From positions 12,674-76,673 of the forward strand of contig JADHZB010001894.1 in the NCBI GenBank assembly GCA_015657535.1: DNA of 64,000 nt, given 5' to 3'. Shown piece by piece: positions 1 through 12,774 of this stretch. Position numbers and translations under genes: made by a program. Source of the DNA: Nephromyces sp. MM_2019 (Eukaryota; Apicomplexa; Aconoidasida; Nephromycida). Below the pieces are notes generated by a model. The model ran no database searches, was not told the origin of the DNA, and worked only from the letters and a program-made list of their open reading frames with translations. Positions within the stretch are counted from its first letter, which is position 1. Every line of letters starts with the position of its first letter.

Positions 1-92
1 AGGTAACTACATAGAGGGAGAGATAGAGAGCAAGGTAACTACATAGAGGGAGAGATAGAGAGCAAGGTAACTACATAGAGGGAGAGATAGAG
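1..92. repeat. 32-bp tandem repeat at the window edge, about 2.9 copies
   Basis: A 32-bp unit beginning AGGTAACTACATAGAGGGAG starts at 1, 33 and 65 with no mismatches seen, then decays after about position 92. The array is cut by the left edge, so its true copy number is unknown. The unit is purine-rich. Nothing links it to a gene. Confidence 0.95.
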
Positions 93-3000
93 TTACAGGA
101 AAACTTAGACAGAGAGGGCGATGCTAGGCTGCATACGCAACGTATAGTGAGAGGGAATGCTGGACTTGGCGCCATGAAGCGACAAAAAAGATAAGATGCT
201 CCAACCATACATCGCCTCTGGTAGCTTGGAGCAGCAGCGCAACTATTGCGCTACGCATCACACACACATAGGCACTAGTAAACGTACATATACCTTTGCA
301 CCCGCTTGCACACACCGCCTCGCATATATACCCACACACACCCACTCAGAAGTAAGCTGCCTACTATTATGCTAGTCTCCAACATACGTGCCACCGTAAT
401 GGGGATCAGGGAGAACGTATGAGGTCCTTTTGTTTTTATAGGAAATAGCCTTGGGGGCTGAGGTAGAGGGAGACACTTTAAGGGGGTCTCTGCATATACC
501 TGTCTATGTGTGAATCAAAGTCAGTATTATGGCTCCTTGTGCAGCTCTTTGTTGCTGCTATTATTGACGGTAGTAGGAGTAGGGTTTGCTCCTGTAATGC
601 TAAGCTAATTCATCGCAACGCTTAGCTTTTACAAAGTGAGGATTTTGTAGCGCAAAACCATGATTTCATCCACGCGCACACACTAGTTTTTGTATCGTTA
701 GGAATGAGTATAGGTGGCGTGCGCGGAAGGTTTAGGTTTTTTCAAGACATGGCCATTGCAATAAAAGATACTAGCCATTTTATATGATGAAATTTACATT
801 TATTTAAAATACTAGGAATAGAGGGAAGATAAATGGATGCTACTCCCTTGAATTTTGCGCTCTTGAGTTTATCTTGTATACGTCATTTGAGCATAACATG
901 ATAAGGATGGGTGTGACTGCATACTTAGGTAAGAAGAGAAGACACTGGTATGAGTGTGAGCGTGACTGCATCAGTATGGGGTTAAGAAAAAGAGAGTAAT
1001 AAACAGAGTGCGTGTGACTGCACCAGTTTTGGCGTGTATTTTTTACGAAGAAGTTGCAACAACTTCTTTCTTTTACATATTTTCTCCACTATTTTCATTA
1101 CAGCTACCTTTCCAATAAGCTGGCGGCGTTTTATCATGAAAAAAAGCGCAAGCTTCACCCAAAACCAGTACACACCACTCCTCCTGAACTCGAGATCTCG
1201 TGGTTATTATGCTGTGATGTTGGATTTCCTCTTAAATGCAGCAGATAATGGTTTTTCAAAGCATTCCATGCGCACTAGCTTAATTCTTTCCAATTTCCTT
1301 CCTGCCGTGTAGTTCATCGAAACGAAAAGCCGGCATTTTCAGGACTTTCGGACAAATTTTGACTGCAAGATACTGTAAACTCTTTTCTTGCAAAATTGCC
1401 ATGTCACCCACATCATATCAGCATAACTTTCCAGATGGTGTTATTTGTAGGTTATAAAAGTTGCAAACTGAGGTTATCATTGAAAAGGAAAAACCCTTTT
1501 CACGTACATATGAAATAGCCTCAAGCAGGAACTGTGCAATTAAACTAATAAACCTATATTCCCCTCCGAGCCTCATATGGTACCCCAACTTGATCCAAGA
1601 TTCATGCCTTTGCTTAAAATTTATTTAATGCTCTGGATGTTTAATACATAATGCTAACACATATGATTGTTCTGGTTCATCGGTTTTTCCGAAAAGCCAC
1701 ATTTGCTATACGCAAGTAGTTGCTTGTAAACAGATTCGGAGAAGATAAAAGTGTAATATCCTTTTGCCCTATTCTGCAAAAAAAAAATTTCCAACTTTGA
1801 TATGTGGCTTTTCCAAATTTTGCCTGATGTACTTCTTGTGGCTGCAGTTTTATCCTTTTGCCTTATAGCCCAGATTTGTTCTTGTTGCTTGCACAAAAGA
1901 AAACCAGCGCCCAAAATTACGCATCATATATAACGGCTGGAAAAAATTTAAAATTTGACGGTTATTTTTTAGAATAGTATCCTCTTTGTAAAAAGTGTCT
2001 TTTTTTGCTATAACATGTTATTATTGTGTTAAATGCAGTGATTGCTACAGTGACTATTATTCTCAACGCTTCACGAAAGAAAATAAGAGAAATTGACCAG
2101 TGACATTCAGTCGATGCTACAGCTTGTTTGTATTTCCAATCAAGGCGGTCAATGCTTATTATTTTTGATGCCAAAGCTGCCTCCCCTTTCTTTTTTCTAT
2201 GATTTTGGCGAATTTAATGTTCCGCTACTATTTCTCCTCGATACCATCGCATGTAAATTTATACGAAAGTATTTTAGATTAGTCGAGCGTAAGTTCTGAC
2301 CTTTTATATATATTTGTGGAGTTTAGCCTACCAAGATAATCATGCTTTCGTGGGGTGTTGGTTTCACCTTGTATCACTGCTAATACTTTTGCTCTGTAAG
2401 CGCCTATCGCATGTAGCAGCGTGTCCTGTTTTGTATGGTTGCCCGTCCTCACTCGCTTCAGGTGAAGTAGCGGGAAGAGATCAGCGAGATATTCCCCCGA
2501 AATCCCATGATGGGTATCATATGCAGCTCTTTAGGCGGTGCAGCCTTATGAAGTTGCGTTAATAAGCTGATGGTTCGGTTCAGTTTAGTGCTTTTCGGCT
2601 TTGCGTGTCCATGGTTAGTAGGTAGATCGTAAAAAATGTTCTTGTCGAGAGATTTTTATATTTTGTTCGGCTCCATAAGTTCACAGTGTATTTGCTTTGA
2701 CAAAAAGGAGCTAAAAGTATTCTTGTTCATCCATGGCCTACAAATTTTGCTGGTAAGTTAGCCTTTACAAGCAGCTGAGGTTTGAAAGGAAGTTTGTAAT
2801 CAAGTTTAGTAAAATTACTGTAATGCTGGCAACAAAAAATCCTTTATAGGATTCTTCGCATGTGTCTGATAATTGATATATTAATAATATTATGTGAATA
2901 TATTAATTAAATATACATTAATTTATAAACTAGTAGAATTATGTTACTAAAGATTCTGTAATTGTAGGGATGTTTTATAATTATTTGGATCAGCAATATA

Positions 3001-4625
3001 TAGATCGAGCTTCTGAAAAACTCCGTTTGACAAGGCGCTCCACGTCAGCATTATGAGTGCTGAGTTTTACAAAAATAAAAAAAGCATAGACACTTGCGTA
3101 TTCGCACGTTTCGTTGCTCGTTAATGCTATGATTATCGAAGTGACTGGTGCACTAATTCCGAAAGTTGACCTCAGGCGGCTTCTAAAAAGTAAGCCACTT
3201 TCTACTAGTATTTGGAGCGTCGTGCGATCGTTCTCCTGAGCAGCGCTATAGCTTGGATGCAATCAAAATCCGTAAGTATATACTTAGCTAATAATAAACC
3301 CTGCGCTTTCCAGTACAGGGCTTCGTTTGGTGAAACAGGATACTAATTCCAGTTGAATGGTCAGACAAACTCCTATAGTAACGAGGCAAGCTAGCCATGC
3401 TTTGTCCTCTAGCATATTACTAGTGCAGGCGAAGTTGGCGTAGTCTGCGTTACCACGTCCATCAGAGTAAGTATGACATCGACCTCATGGGATTTCTGTA
3501 CGCGTCTATCATAAGCCTCGCATGTTGCACGTTTTCTGCTTCATACCTTCAGCTTATAATATAGCATGAGAATTTGTTGTGCTACCGCGCCAACAAAGTA
3601 GGGATGGAAATTTACGGATATGATGAAAGAGGCCAGAGCACTAGATAGATTCTCTTCTTAAACATAAAATTTTTATACGAAGAGCTATGAGAGCTTGCCA
3701 GGGCAGCTAAAAATAAGAAGCGCTCCACATTTTTCCAGCTCCAGTTACGCTCTTTGACCGTTTAATTGAAGTCGGTTAGTATCCGTTTTTGTGCCATTAT
3801 TAAGTGGTGCAGGAGTGGCTTACACGAGGTCCTATTAATTGCGTTACAACAATGCGTATTTTTTGTGTGAATTAGAGTGCTTTTTTTATGGACAAATATT
3901 TCTTCCTAGGAATCAGGATATTACGATAAAAAATCATCAAACAACTAGTAAATGAATGAGTAATGAAGCAAAAACGTATGTGATCGATATTCACGGCAAT
4001 TCACATTTTGCCTAGAAGTAAGCTGGGTTGCAAAAATAGGTTAACCGTATCCACTGCCTACATTTTAGTTTAAGTTCTGAGGCATGCTGATTGTAATCTC
4101 TTTCGAAGCAGCATATCACGATGAATCTCTGAACTCTAGGTAGAGCCATCTCCATACTATTCCAGCAGACAAGGTCACGTAGAAGTACCGTGGACGCTTG
4201 GAAGTCTGATGCTTACCACAATTCATGTGTCTTATTCCTAGAAGGGCACGAGTTACTGTTTAAAAAGTGTGCGGCAGCACGTCAATTATATGCGCTTCTC
4301 CTCCTGGTCTATCTATATTCTGAGCTGCATGAAATTTAGCCGCTAAGCCCGTTTGCCCAGGATTGCTCAAACCAAATTCTTATCGCAACACGCATGCTGT
4401 CGAATGATAGAAAAAAACTGATTTTAGTCCGCAAAATTTTCTTCCAAACTGCCTATAGAATAACTAATGGAAGGGTTAAATATGCGTCTATAAGATTTCG
4501 TATGGTGTCGAAAAGGCTGAGGCACAAACGCCATTACGTGAGGAAGAGCTACTGTGAAAGCTTTTTTGAGCATCTTGCTAAAAAAAAGGAAACGAAAACA
4601 AATCCTTTGACCATAGCTCTCCAAA
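93..4625. other. intergenic, no gene recognised
   Basis: AT-rich sequence. All open frames here are short (under 100 codons), occur on both strands and lack recognisable protein features. A + strand frame at 4394-4687 overlaps the first exon of the phosphodiesterase gene in another frame and is treated as a shadow. I see no tRNA or rRNA. The promoter of the phosphodiesterase gene presumably lies in the last few hundred bases, but no specific element can be named. Confidence 0.5.
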
Positions 4626-7600
4626 ATGGCAAGCGACGTCATTATAATCCCAGAAGCTGCGCAAAAGGATTCAAAGCAGCCAGGTAAGCTAGAAACTTTT
4701 TTCGTAGAAAAAAAAGATTAGTCCAAAAGTTTGCAGCGCGATAAATTACAAAGATATCCATGCTTTTAAAATAGAAGTGCTTAAAATTTTCAAAAAAGCA
4801 TCAACCAGCGTGTAACCGGGGAGTTAGCTGCCCGATATACATAATCTCAATTCTCGTTTCCATCACTGTGTGAACCAACTTAATGGGTAATCGAAGAGGA
4901 TTGAGTATAAGCTAACGCATTCGTTGCGCGTATGGCAATCAATCTGCACGGGGAGCATGAAAATCATAAGGGTTAAATTACCACATGCCGGCCACCACAA
5001 GCGCATAAAATAGACTACCGGGACACGATACCACTAAAAAGCAAGTATATCTGGACGTTACTATGTTTGTAATCAACAATGTATTCTACTTTGTCTACTA
5101 AGGTGTCGAAAAGGAAATACATTACCCGCAAACACCCCTCAGAAGGATAAGGTTTTATTTGCAAAGAGATGAATTTGATGAGATGATAGATACCATGCAA
5201 CTTGGCTCATCCGTGAGAAACGAGGATATTGAAAAGATTCTGCAGCCAAAGACATCAGGGGTAAAAGCGGGAGGAATTGCAAATATTTTTCCTCCGAAGT
5301 TTCGAATAAAAGAACTTGAAACAGCTTACGGTTCGGTAGTGTTTCAGCTTCTTCCTTTCAGATGCCTAATCATTAGCATTGCACTCATTGCTCACATAAT
5401 TCTTCTTGGAATAATGACGGCAGAGGAGTCGGCAACAAGAACTGGTAGTTCCTCTTGGAATGTCATCTTGTTTGCCGTAATTATGGTCCTAAGTATACTC
5501 ATCCTGGTGCTAGTTTCCGTGGTTTCATCGCTTAGAAAGTACTGTGAGCGCATGGTTGTAGTAACTTGTTCCTCGGTAATTTTGGTAATGGTCGCATTTA
5601 CTTTATCAGATTTTTTTAGATTCTATCCCCACTTTCCCGTGGGTCACGAAATTATTGTGGATAGAACCGTAGTGGTTGTTCAGTTACTGGCCAGTCTGAG
5701 CACCAGCCGACTAATGTATAGTGTCTGGGTACATGTGATAGCTTTGGCTTCATGGATAACTTATGAACTTCTAGGCAGAAATTTCGTGGATCAGAAGCAC
5801 TGCCAGTTAGGCACCCGCATTAATTTTATGATGGCATGGAGTGAGCTTCTTGTAATAATCATGATATTTCTGGCAAATTTTTTCTCCGAAAGCTCCCACA
5901 GAAAAGCTTTCATTTCTTGGTATCGCACTAAAGGGAAATTACGCGCAATTGAGGACACCATAGCGCAGAGCAGTGGTACAGGAAAAACACCTGCCGATAG
6001 GCTAATTCAGAAGCTACGTAAAATCGAAAGCACAGCGCAGGGAATCACATATGTTTGTGTTAACTTGGAAAAAAGAGGGTCTTCATTTCAGCACTTACTG
6101 AGAAGGAAAACTAGTAGAGCGCCTGATGCGACACTGTCAGTAGCTAATACCCCAGGTTTAGTAGAAGACGTAACAAAATACGTAAACGAAATAATAGAGC
6201 TCCAAAAAGATTGCCTTCAGATTATAACCTCTACCCCTTATAACCTGCACGAAATAAATATCAACGATGTGCAAAGACAAATTCTCAGAAATTCAATTAC
6301 TTCTAAAGAAGATACATTCTCTGCAACAGCTCTTGGAGCGTATTGTGACGCCCCGAATGATTCAACAGGCCTTAAGAGGTACCGTACGATTAAAACATCT
6401 GTGAAACCAGTGTTGCATGAAATTTTCAACATAAAAAATACCAAGCCCAGTGATAGGCCTATTCTAGTCATGACGAAAGAAATGGGTGATCTTTCAGATG
6501 AGGAAGTCAGCAGTCTAGTAACTTCTTTAAAAGCTAAATGTGGTCAACAGTGGAATTTCGATATTATTGGACTTAGTAAACATGAAAGTTTCAAAGGAAA
6601 CGTTTTAATGGAAGTAGGTATGCACTTGCTACTTCCTTGTATCAACAATGATATGCAAAATAAAGACTCACTTGCAAGGGATGATACAGCACAGAACATC
6701 AATGAGCATACAGTAGTTAGTACTGAAATATGCTGCTCTATAGCTACCTTACAAAAATTTATGGCTGTTCTTCAAGATGGCTACAATGATAATCACTATC
6801 ACAACCAGATACATGGTGCAGAGGTAGCTCATTTAACTGCTTGTATGGCCTTAATGCAAGGTATTAGGACGCAAAATAGTCAAAATATGAAATGGGGGAT
6901 ATTATGGAATTCAGCCTCCATGAGTTCACCGGTAACTAATTCACATCTAGCAGGACTAAAAGCGGAATTCGTACTCATCTTATCAGCTTTAGCGCATGAT
7001 GTGGGACACCCAGGGAAGAATAATTCATTTTTAATGAATTGTTCTGAATCGCTGTCCATTGTTTATAATGATTTATCAATTTTGGAGAGCTTCCATGCCT
7101 GCCGGCTATTTCAGTTAATGCAGCTACCTGGTGAGGCAAAAAAAGAATCAAAGTAGACCTTAATCTAGCTGCATGTAAAGGAATGCCTGATGCTTCCCTT
7201 CCGTCATTAGTGGAATTTTTTTTTTCTGTTGCCACCGTGTTAATAAGTTAACTTTTAAACAGCCATGCCATGCAAGTGACAGCAAATAAGTGTAGGAATA
7301 CACATATCAAAATTTATCGGCTTTCTTGCATATTTTTAACATTTTCACATAACCTAAACCCCAAGGTTACTATTTTCACGGCACCCTTATAGCTTTGCAA
7401 TCTCGCGTGCATCACTTACAGACCTCCCTGCAAATGCATCCACGGTGCACCACATTTTAACGGCCCCATTTTTTGCAAAATATGTGATTGCAGGCTGCGA
7501 GATACTTCAGGGCCTCGAAAATGATGAGTACAGAGCAGCTAGAAAACAAATTATAGAATTAATTCTTGCTACAGACATGTCGAAGCACTTCACGGATGTT

Positions 7601-9084
7601 TCAGTATTGAGAAGCAGGTTACAATCGCCAGAATTTGACGTGCTCAATCAGCCCTCAGACGCATGGCTACTGTTGAAATTTTGTCTGAAATTTGCTGATA
7701 TTGGGCATTCCGTTTTGGAGTGGAGGCAGCATAAGGAATGGAGTCTATTGGTAGTCCAAGAGTTTCAGGAACAAGTGAGCACGAATATAGCCATTCACGA
7801 AAAAAACTGCTTTGCAATATAGGCTAATTAAGTTTAGACAAAAGGGCTAGCAGCATTGTGAATGTAGTCTTTCAATAAGAATATCGTCAATTCTAGTGTT
7901 TCAGCATATCAACTGTGTGACACCAAGTTATTTTTTGCATGTCTAGCGTAATAATGTTTTTGAAGTGTTAACCAAGGCCGAAATAGAGAAAAAATATTTA
8001 CCACACAATATTTTGTGACTGCATGCATTCAAAAGATTGACTCTCAGTCAAGAATCCGGGGAAAGCTCAATTAGTCTTCAACTGCCAGCTTTTCATATAG
8101 AGAATTTTCTTTCTTTGAAACTTTACTGCAAGATTTATCCTCTTTCCTTAATATTCCCTAGAATATCTATGGATTTCATAATGTTCTAGATGAAATAAAG
8201 CGACGATGTGAAGTGAAGAAAGTAAGAATAGGCCCGCAAGTGACTGAAATGATTCATACTTATTGCTTAACACAGAGAGAGTCGGTAGCCCCAGTGTGGC
8301 CATAAGAACTATGTTGATCCCAATCTTTCCATTGTAGCTAACAACGTAGAATGTTACGTAGCGTAACTTGCACCTTATGTTACTGTTGCTTAACAAAATG
8401 AACATATGATATTTCGACCGCTAACTTGGTCCTTTAATATTTCACAACAATGTGCAGGGGGATGAGGAAATAGCTCGAGGGCTGCCGAGGTCTCCTCTTT
8501 GCGATAGACAACCCTTTTACCTGATCGCAAAATCGCAGTTAGGGTTTTTAAAATTTATATTTGAGCCTTTAATGTTAGAGATGGAGTCTGCTTGCCCCAA
8601 TACTTCGGTCACTGAAATATGCAAAGGGAATTATATAGTTAATGAGGTGAGCGCTATTGATTGAATGTAAGGACTCTATGAAGATGTCTTCGGAGTCTCA
8701 ATGCAAATCATATAAGTTAAAGCCATAGCAAGTGACTGTAACAAGAGTACTTTAACATATATCTACTCCAGTCATAATATGGAATTTTTTGTGCTTTCTG
8801 ATTACGCTGCGTTATACTAAGTTACTAGCTTAAGTCTATCTGAAAAAAAGAGTATAAGTGGCAAAAAATACTGTTTGGGAAATTAGAAAGGACGTAATGA
8901 CCATTCTCGATTTTTAGCTGCAATTAAAATTTGTAGTTGCTTTTTGGGGTGTTATATTTGTGTTGCTACTATCTTGTAACTTTATTGTCTCATGCCGAAG
9001 TTGTGATTAATCTGGCGCTTTTAAAATAATTTTGGTCAGGAAAACTGGCAGCGCATCGCCGAGTCCGGGAAAACTTCCCCCTGA
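4626..9084 (+). CDS. membrane 3',5'-cyclic-nucleotide phosphodiesterase, five exons, 866 aa
   Basis: Exons: 4626-4683, 5103-7130, 7494-7774, 8458-8646, 9040-9084. The phases agree and the total is 867 codons including the stop. The ATG at 4626 opens a 19-codon exon ending at a GTAAGC donor. About six hydrophobic segments follow (roughly residues 105-125, 139-160, 170-188, 206-220, 224-243, 264-280), then a long linker and a C-terminal class I phosphodiesterase domain. Catalytic metal ligands are visible: HNQIH at 586-590, HDVGH at 651-655 (fits the PDEase signature) and Asp764 in FADIGH. The invariant nucleotide-binding Gln is Q816, in SQLGF. The domain hydrolyses cAMP and/or cGMP; which one cannot be read from sequence. 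Apicomplexan phosphodiesterases commonly have this membrane-plus-PDE layout, so this enzyme likely sits in a membrane with its catalytic end in the cytosol. The last exon has only 14 codons plus the stop. The weakest point is the very short first exon. Confidence 0.9.
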
Positions 9085-11175
9085 TCCCGTTGATATATTT
9101 ATTAAATTGAGGATACTATCATCTATATACCGCCTCGTAATTTTTTCATCTGTTCTTTCCTATGTTGCAGTTAGCAAAAATTTTTGCAGATGTAAAGAGA
9201 TATTAGGAAAAAAAGATAAATGGCAGTATTATAGTACCGAGGGACTACATACGAATGTGGTGCATGCGTTACATTAGAGGTTTAGCCCATACTTTTCCTA
9301 GCAAATTTTCCATCAAATTATTTGTTTAGTAATTTTCGCGTCGAAAGAATTTTGAAATCGGCACATAGCCTTCCTCTTCAGAAGAATCAAATCAAAAAGA
9401 ACAGCGCATGCTCAACTAAGACTATTCACAAATCAACGCAAAAATCTTAGAACCATCCCATGTCGCAATGGGACGACAACAAATTGGGACCACAACAAAT
9501 CGGGACTACTTAATGAAGCCACTATTTTTTGAAAGCCAAAAAATGGGCCAACAAAACGGTGCTACCAAGATAAGTGATGCTAATACAAAATATTATACGT
9601 GGAAGTCGAGTACTTGTCTTCAAACGTGAATGAAGCCATTTGATGTACTGCTTCATGGTTGCTCATCGATAATAGAGCTCTCTTGCTTATTCATGGAAGC
9701 ATATTCCGAGGAAACCTCGAGGAAAAATTTAAGCTGTAGATGGAAAACATTTACTCTACGGCATACAGTACTCTTCTGCATCAAGGGAGGATTTATACCA
9801 CACTGCTCGCCATGCTGCACTGCAATGGTTCCAACCAGTGCTCTGTCGAAAAAGCATTGCATAGACATCGCACAGCTTAGTAGCAATAAATACTTCCGTT
9901 ATAATCGTGTGTGCGGTAGTAACAACATATATATACCTACGAAAAGCATTTCTACACATTTGCTGTTTATCGTGCAAATATGCTGCTTGACCTTACGAGG
10001 TTATGGCAATCTTGTGAGGGAGCTCGATACACAGCAGATTAAACTACTGTTGTTAATCCGCAACGTTTACCAAAACTAATATGGCAGGGGATCACTGGCT
10101 AAATGAGCTAAGCCTGCGTAAAACACTGATGGTGGTATCATACTATGAATTACCTAAGTGACTAAATTTTGCACCTCCTTAATGGAGCTCTCTTTACTTT
10201 TAGTCAGATTATGAGCAGCCGTAATATGTTATCTTATAATATCGCTTGATGTGACCAACAAGCGATAATTCGCGGACGGTCTATCGGAGGTAATTTTATC
10301 CTGGACTTGCCAACGGCATTTTATTAGTGGGTTCGTCCTACTCTCTTGCCAAAGAATCTGGTGTAACTTAACATAACAGACACTTTGACTTTGTCACAAT
10401 ACGTTTATATTTCAGCATTGTGGCTTGATGTGGCTTTGACAAGTGACGCTCTTTGTCGCTTTTAGTTACTTTTAGCCCATAATGCTCTGCCTATCTCATT
10501 TGGAGTATTGCACCGTTGACTCCACCCATCACAATCTTTTATTTACGCAAAAATTGTACACCCTCTGCCAGTCATACCAGTCGGGTAGCCGATCGTCCGC
10601 ACAAATACTTCTTGTCCAAATGCCTTCTTGCGGCCAACCCTTACCCCGACCGCTACACCTATCCTGAAGCACTATATACAGCTTCCCTGTGCTAAGCCGT
10701 ACCTTTTCTGACAATTTGATATTAGCGACCACAAAGGCACTGCGCTCCCCAGGGCCGCACATTCCATCTTACTACGTGCTCACCAAAAACCCCCCCCGCC
10801 ACAGCGTTAAATACCTTGTCTCAGTCAAGGCAATCCGGCGACCCACTTGTGTAACTAGCCGTGGTCTCCGCTCAAAACTGCGGCGTCACATGTCATGTCT
10901 TAAGGGAAGAGGGAACTACTTGTTTGTTTCGACCGGTAAACACAAACTCTCCACCTTCTAGACAGCCACCCTGGTCCCATGATTCAACATTCCCTGCAGC
11001 AGCCACACCGCGCGGGCCTCCATTTAAAATTTATGTGTTAAATTCTCCGTGTTGGTATACATGTTATTATATTTGTAAATTCCTGCGTAGGCGGTTGTTT
11101 AAAAAAAAATTAACCTTATCTTAAAAATATTCAACGCGTAAGCGCGTCTGTCAGTATACAAGTTGAACTTGCACC
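9085..11175. other. intergenic, no gene recognised
   Basis: AT-rich spacer between the phosphodiesterase stop and the H2B start. The longest frame (9630-10079 +, 149 codons) is cysteine-rich, overlaps two open frames on the other strand and resembles no family I know; I treat it as chance. The last few hundred bases must hold the H2B promoter, but no element is obvious. Confidence 0.45.
9469..9510. repeat. 16-bp imperfect tandem repeat, about 2.5 copies
   Basis: The unit TGGGACGACAACAAAT at 9469 is followed directly at 9485 by a copy with one change, and at 9501 by a partial, decayed copy. It is short and intergenic, 385 bp downstream of the phosphodiesterase stop. Confidence 0.8.
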
Positions 11176-11547
11176 ATGTCGGGGAAAGGGCCCGCTCAGA
11201 AGTCCCAATCTGCGAAAAAGACTACTGGGAAGCATATTCCTCGTGGCCTACGCAGGAAGAAGCGAACGGAGTCCTTTGCGCTATACATATACAAGGTTCT
11301 CAAACAGGTTCATCCTGAGACTGGAATTAGCAAGAAGTCGATGTCCATTATGAACTCTTTCATTAATGACATCTTTGACCGACTTGCTAATGAAGCTGTG
11401 AAATTGATTCGCTATAACAAGAAGAGAACACTCTCATCGCGAGAGATCCAAACTGCCGTGCGTTTGATGTTACCCGGAGAGTTGTCTAAGCACGCTGTCT
11501 CCGAGGGGACAAAGTCGGTGACGAAGTATACCACCTCTGGTGTATAA
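11176..11547 (+). CDS. H2B: histone H2B, intronless, 123 aa
   Basis: A single open frame from ATG to TAA of normal H2B length. After a basic, lysine-rich tail come the diagnostic histone-fold segments: [59 protein letters not shown] and a C-terminal HAVSEGT helix. The protein pairs with H2A in the nucleosome core. The N-terminal [11 protein letters not shown] style and the arginine-bearing [12 protein letters not shown] stretch look apicomplexan. The latter may mark the H2B.Z-type variant rather than canonical H2B, but I assign that only from memory of the family. The gene stands alone: no other histone gene is in the window, and it converges on the leucyl-tRNA synthetase gene. Confidence 0.97.
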   Translation: MSGKGPAQKSQSAKKTTGKHIPRGLRRKKRTESFALYIYKVLKQVHPETGISKKSMSIMNSFINDIFDRLANEAVKLIRYNKKRTLSSREIQTAVRLMLPGELSKHAVSEGTKSVTKYTTSGV

Positions 11548-12774
11548 GAAATGAAATCTTGTTTCGAGGAGGTACGTAATGGTGCGAATATATAAGTTCG
11601 CCACCAGCGGCATGCGAGGAGTATGTAACTGCCGGTAGATAAGAAGATTCGTGGATAAAGTTTTTGTTTATATTTGCTATGGCGCATTTTCAACGCATTT
11701 CCATAATAAGTTGTGGATATGAGTGGTAAATTTAACCATATATCCTGTGCGTTCATGTGATATGTTGAGGCGAGTGTTACTTGAAGACATGCATGCCAAA
11801 CATAAATTGAATTTGAGTAATCCCACTTGATAAGCGTTATCACAATCCCCGCACCTTTTGTCTTGCGATGCTTAATTGACTTTATTTTTGGTATGCGCTA
11901 TGGTTTTGTTGCCGAGCTCTGGCAGCTTAACAAGGATGAGCATACCGTAATGTTTTTTGATCTAGGAATATTCATGGCATCAATCATTTATATAGTCGGT
12001 AATTAAAAATTTACGGTACATTGTAGTTGATGTCGTATAAACGAAATGTTTCACTTTGGTTTACAGGAAGCAGCGAAATGGAGTGCGCAGGCCAAATTAA
12101 CAGTGTGCAGCCAGCGCTAAAACATACCGAGACTACTTGAAATGCCTAAAAGACACCTCAAGTCATGAATATATGCAAGCATAGTGGCATTGCGGAAATA
12201 TCTTATTATGTTAGCAAAGATAATGGGCAGGCTTGCATTGTAGCTGCAGGTGGTAACCATTACTCTTTGATTTTTGTGAGAGTGACTGTTTATCAGGAAT
12301 GTTGAAAAGTTGCCTTTGAATTTGTCAGCCATAAGTCGAGCCCATGAAGTTTGTGAAGTGGACATACCCCTTTCAGTAGGATATGTCAGGTATAAATGCA
12401 TTTGAAGTGCTCATAAAATAGAGTTATTATGAGTTATAAAGTAGCGATATGTTCAGGGCTACACATACCTCGGAACTGAATGAAATGGGAATTTACACTG
12501 CTTGAAGGGTGTATAAATTTCAAGCGAATACATATTTGTTATGTTCGGTGTGAAAATAAAGAGCTTATGCCTTGAGGTCTTTATGAATGGTGCTGGGGAT
12601 CATTATATGTAGTAATTATTATACACTCTGGTTTCCTACTGGCTTATAAGTTTATCAGGTATTCATGCAAATATGGTTCTGTCGGTGCATGGGTATACAT
12701 GAAAGATGTATTCGTGATGCGTTATCCATGCTTTTATTTTGTAGTGAAGCCAGTCAAGCTAACAACTGGGAAAT
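11548..12774. other. convergent intergenic spacer
   Basis: About 1.2 kb between the 3' ends of H2B (+) and the leucyl-tRNA synthetase gene (-). It should hold both 3' UTRs and polyadenylation regions. The open frames here (11412-11843 - and 12117-12401 -) show no family features, and the first overlaps the H2B coding region as a shadow. Confidence 0.5.

Noticed and set aside
1..92. Direct repeats that might suggest CRISPR
   Set aside because: The 32-bp units abut without unique spacers and the genome is eukaryotic.
4394..4687. 97-codon basic frame that could be a separate gene
   Set aside because: It overlaps the real first exon (4626-4683), whose own frame joins in phase to the phosphodiesterase.
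9630..10079. 149-codon plus-strand frame
   Set aside because: No family features, overlapped by two minus-strand frames, and cysteine-rich composition typical of chance frames here.
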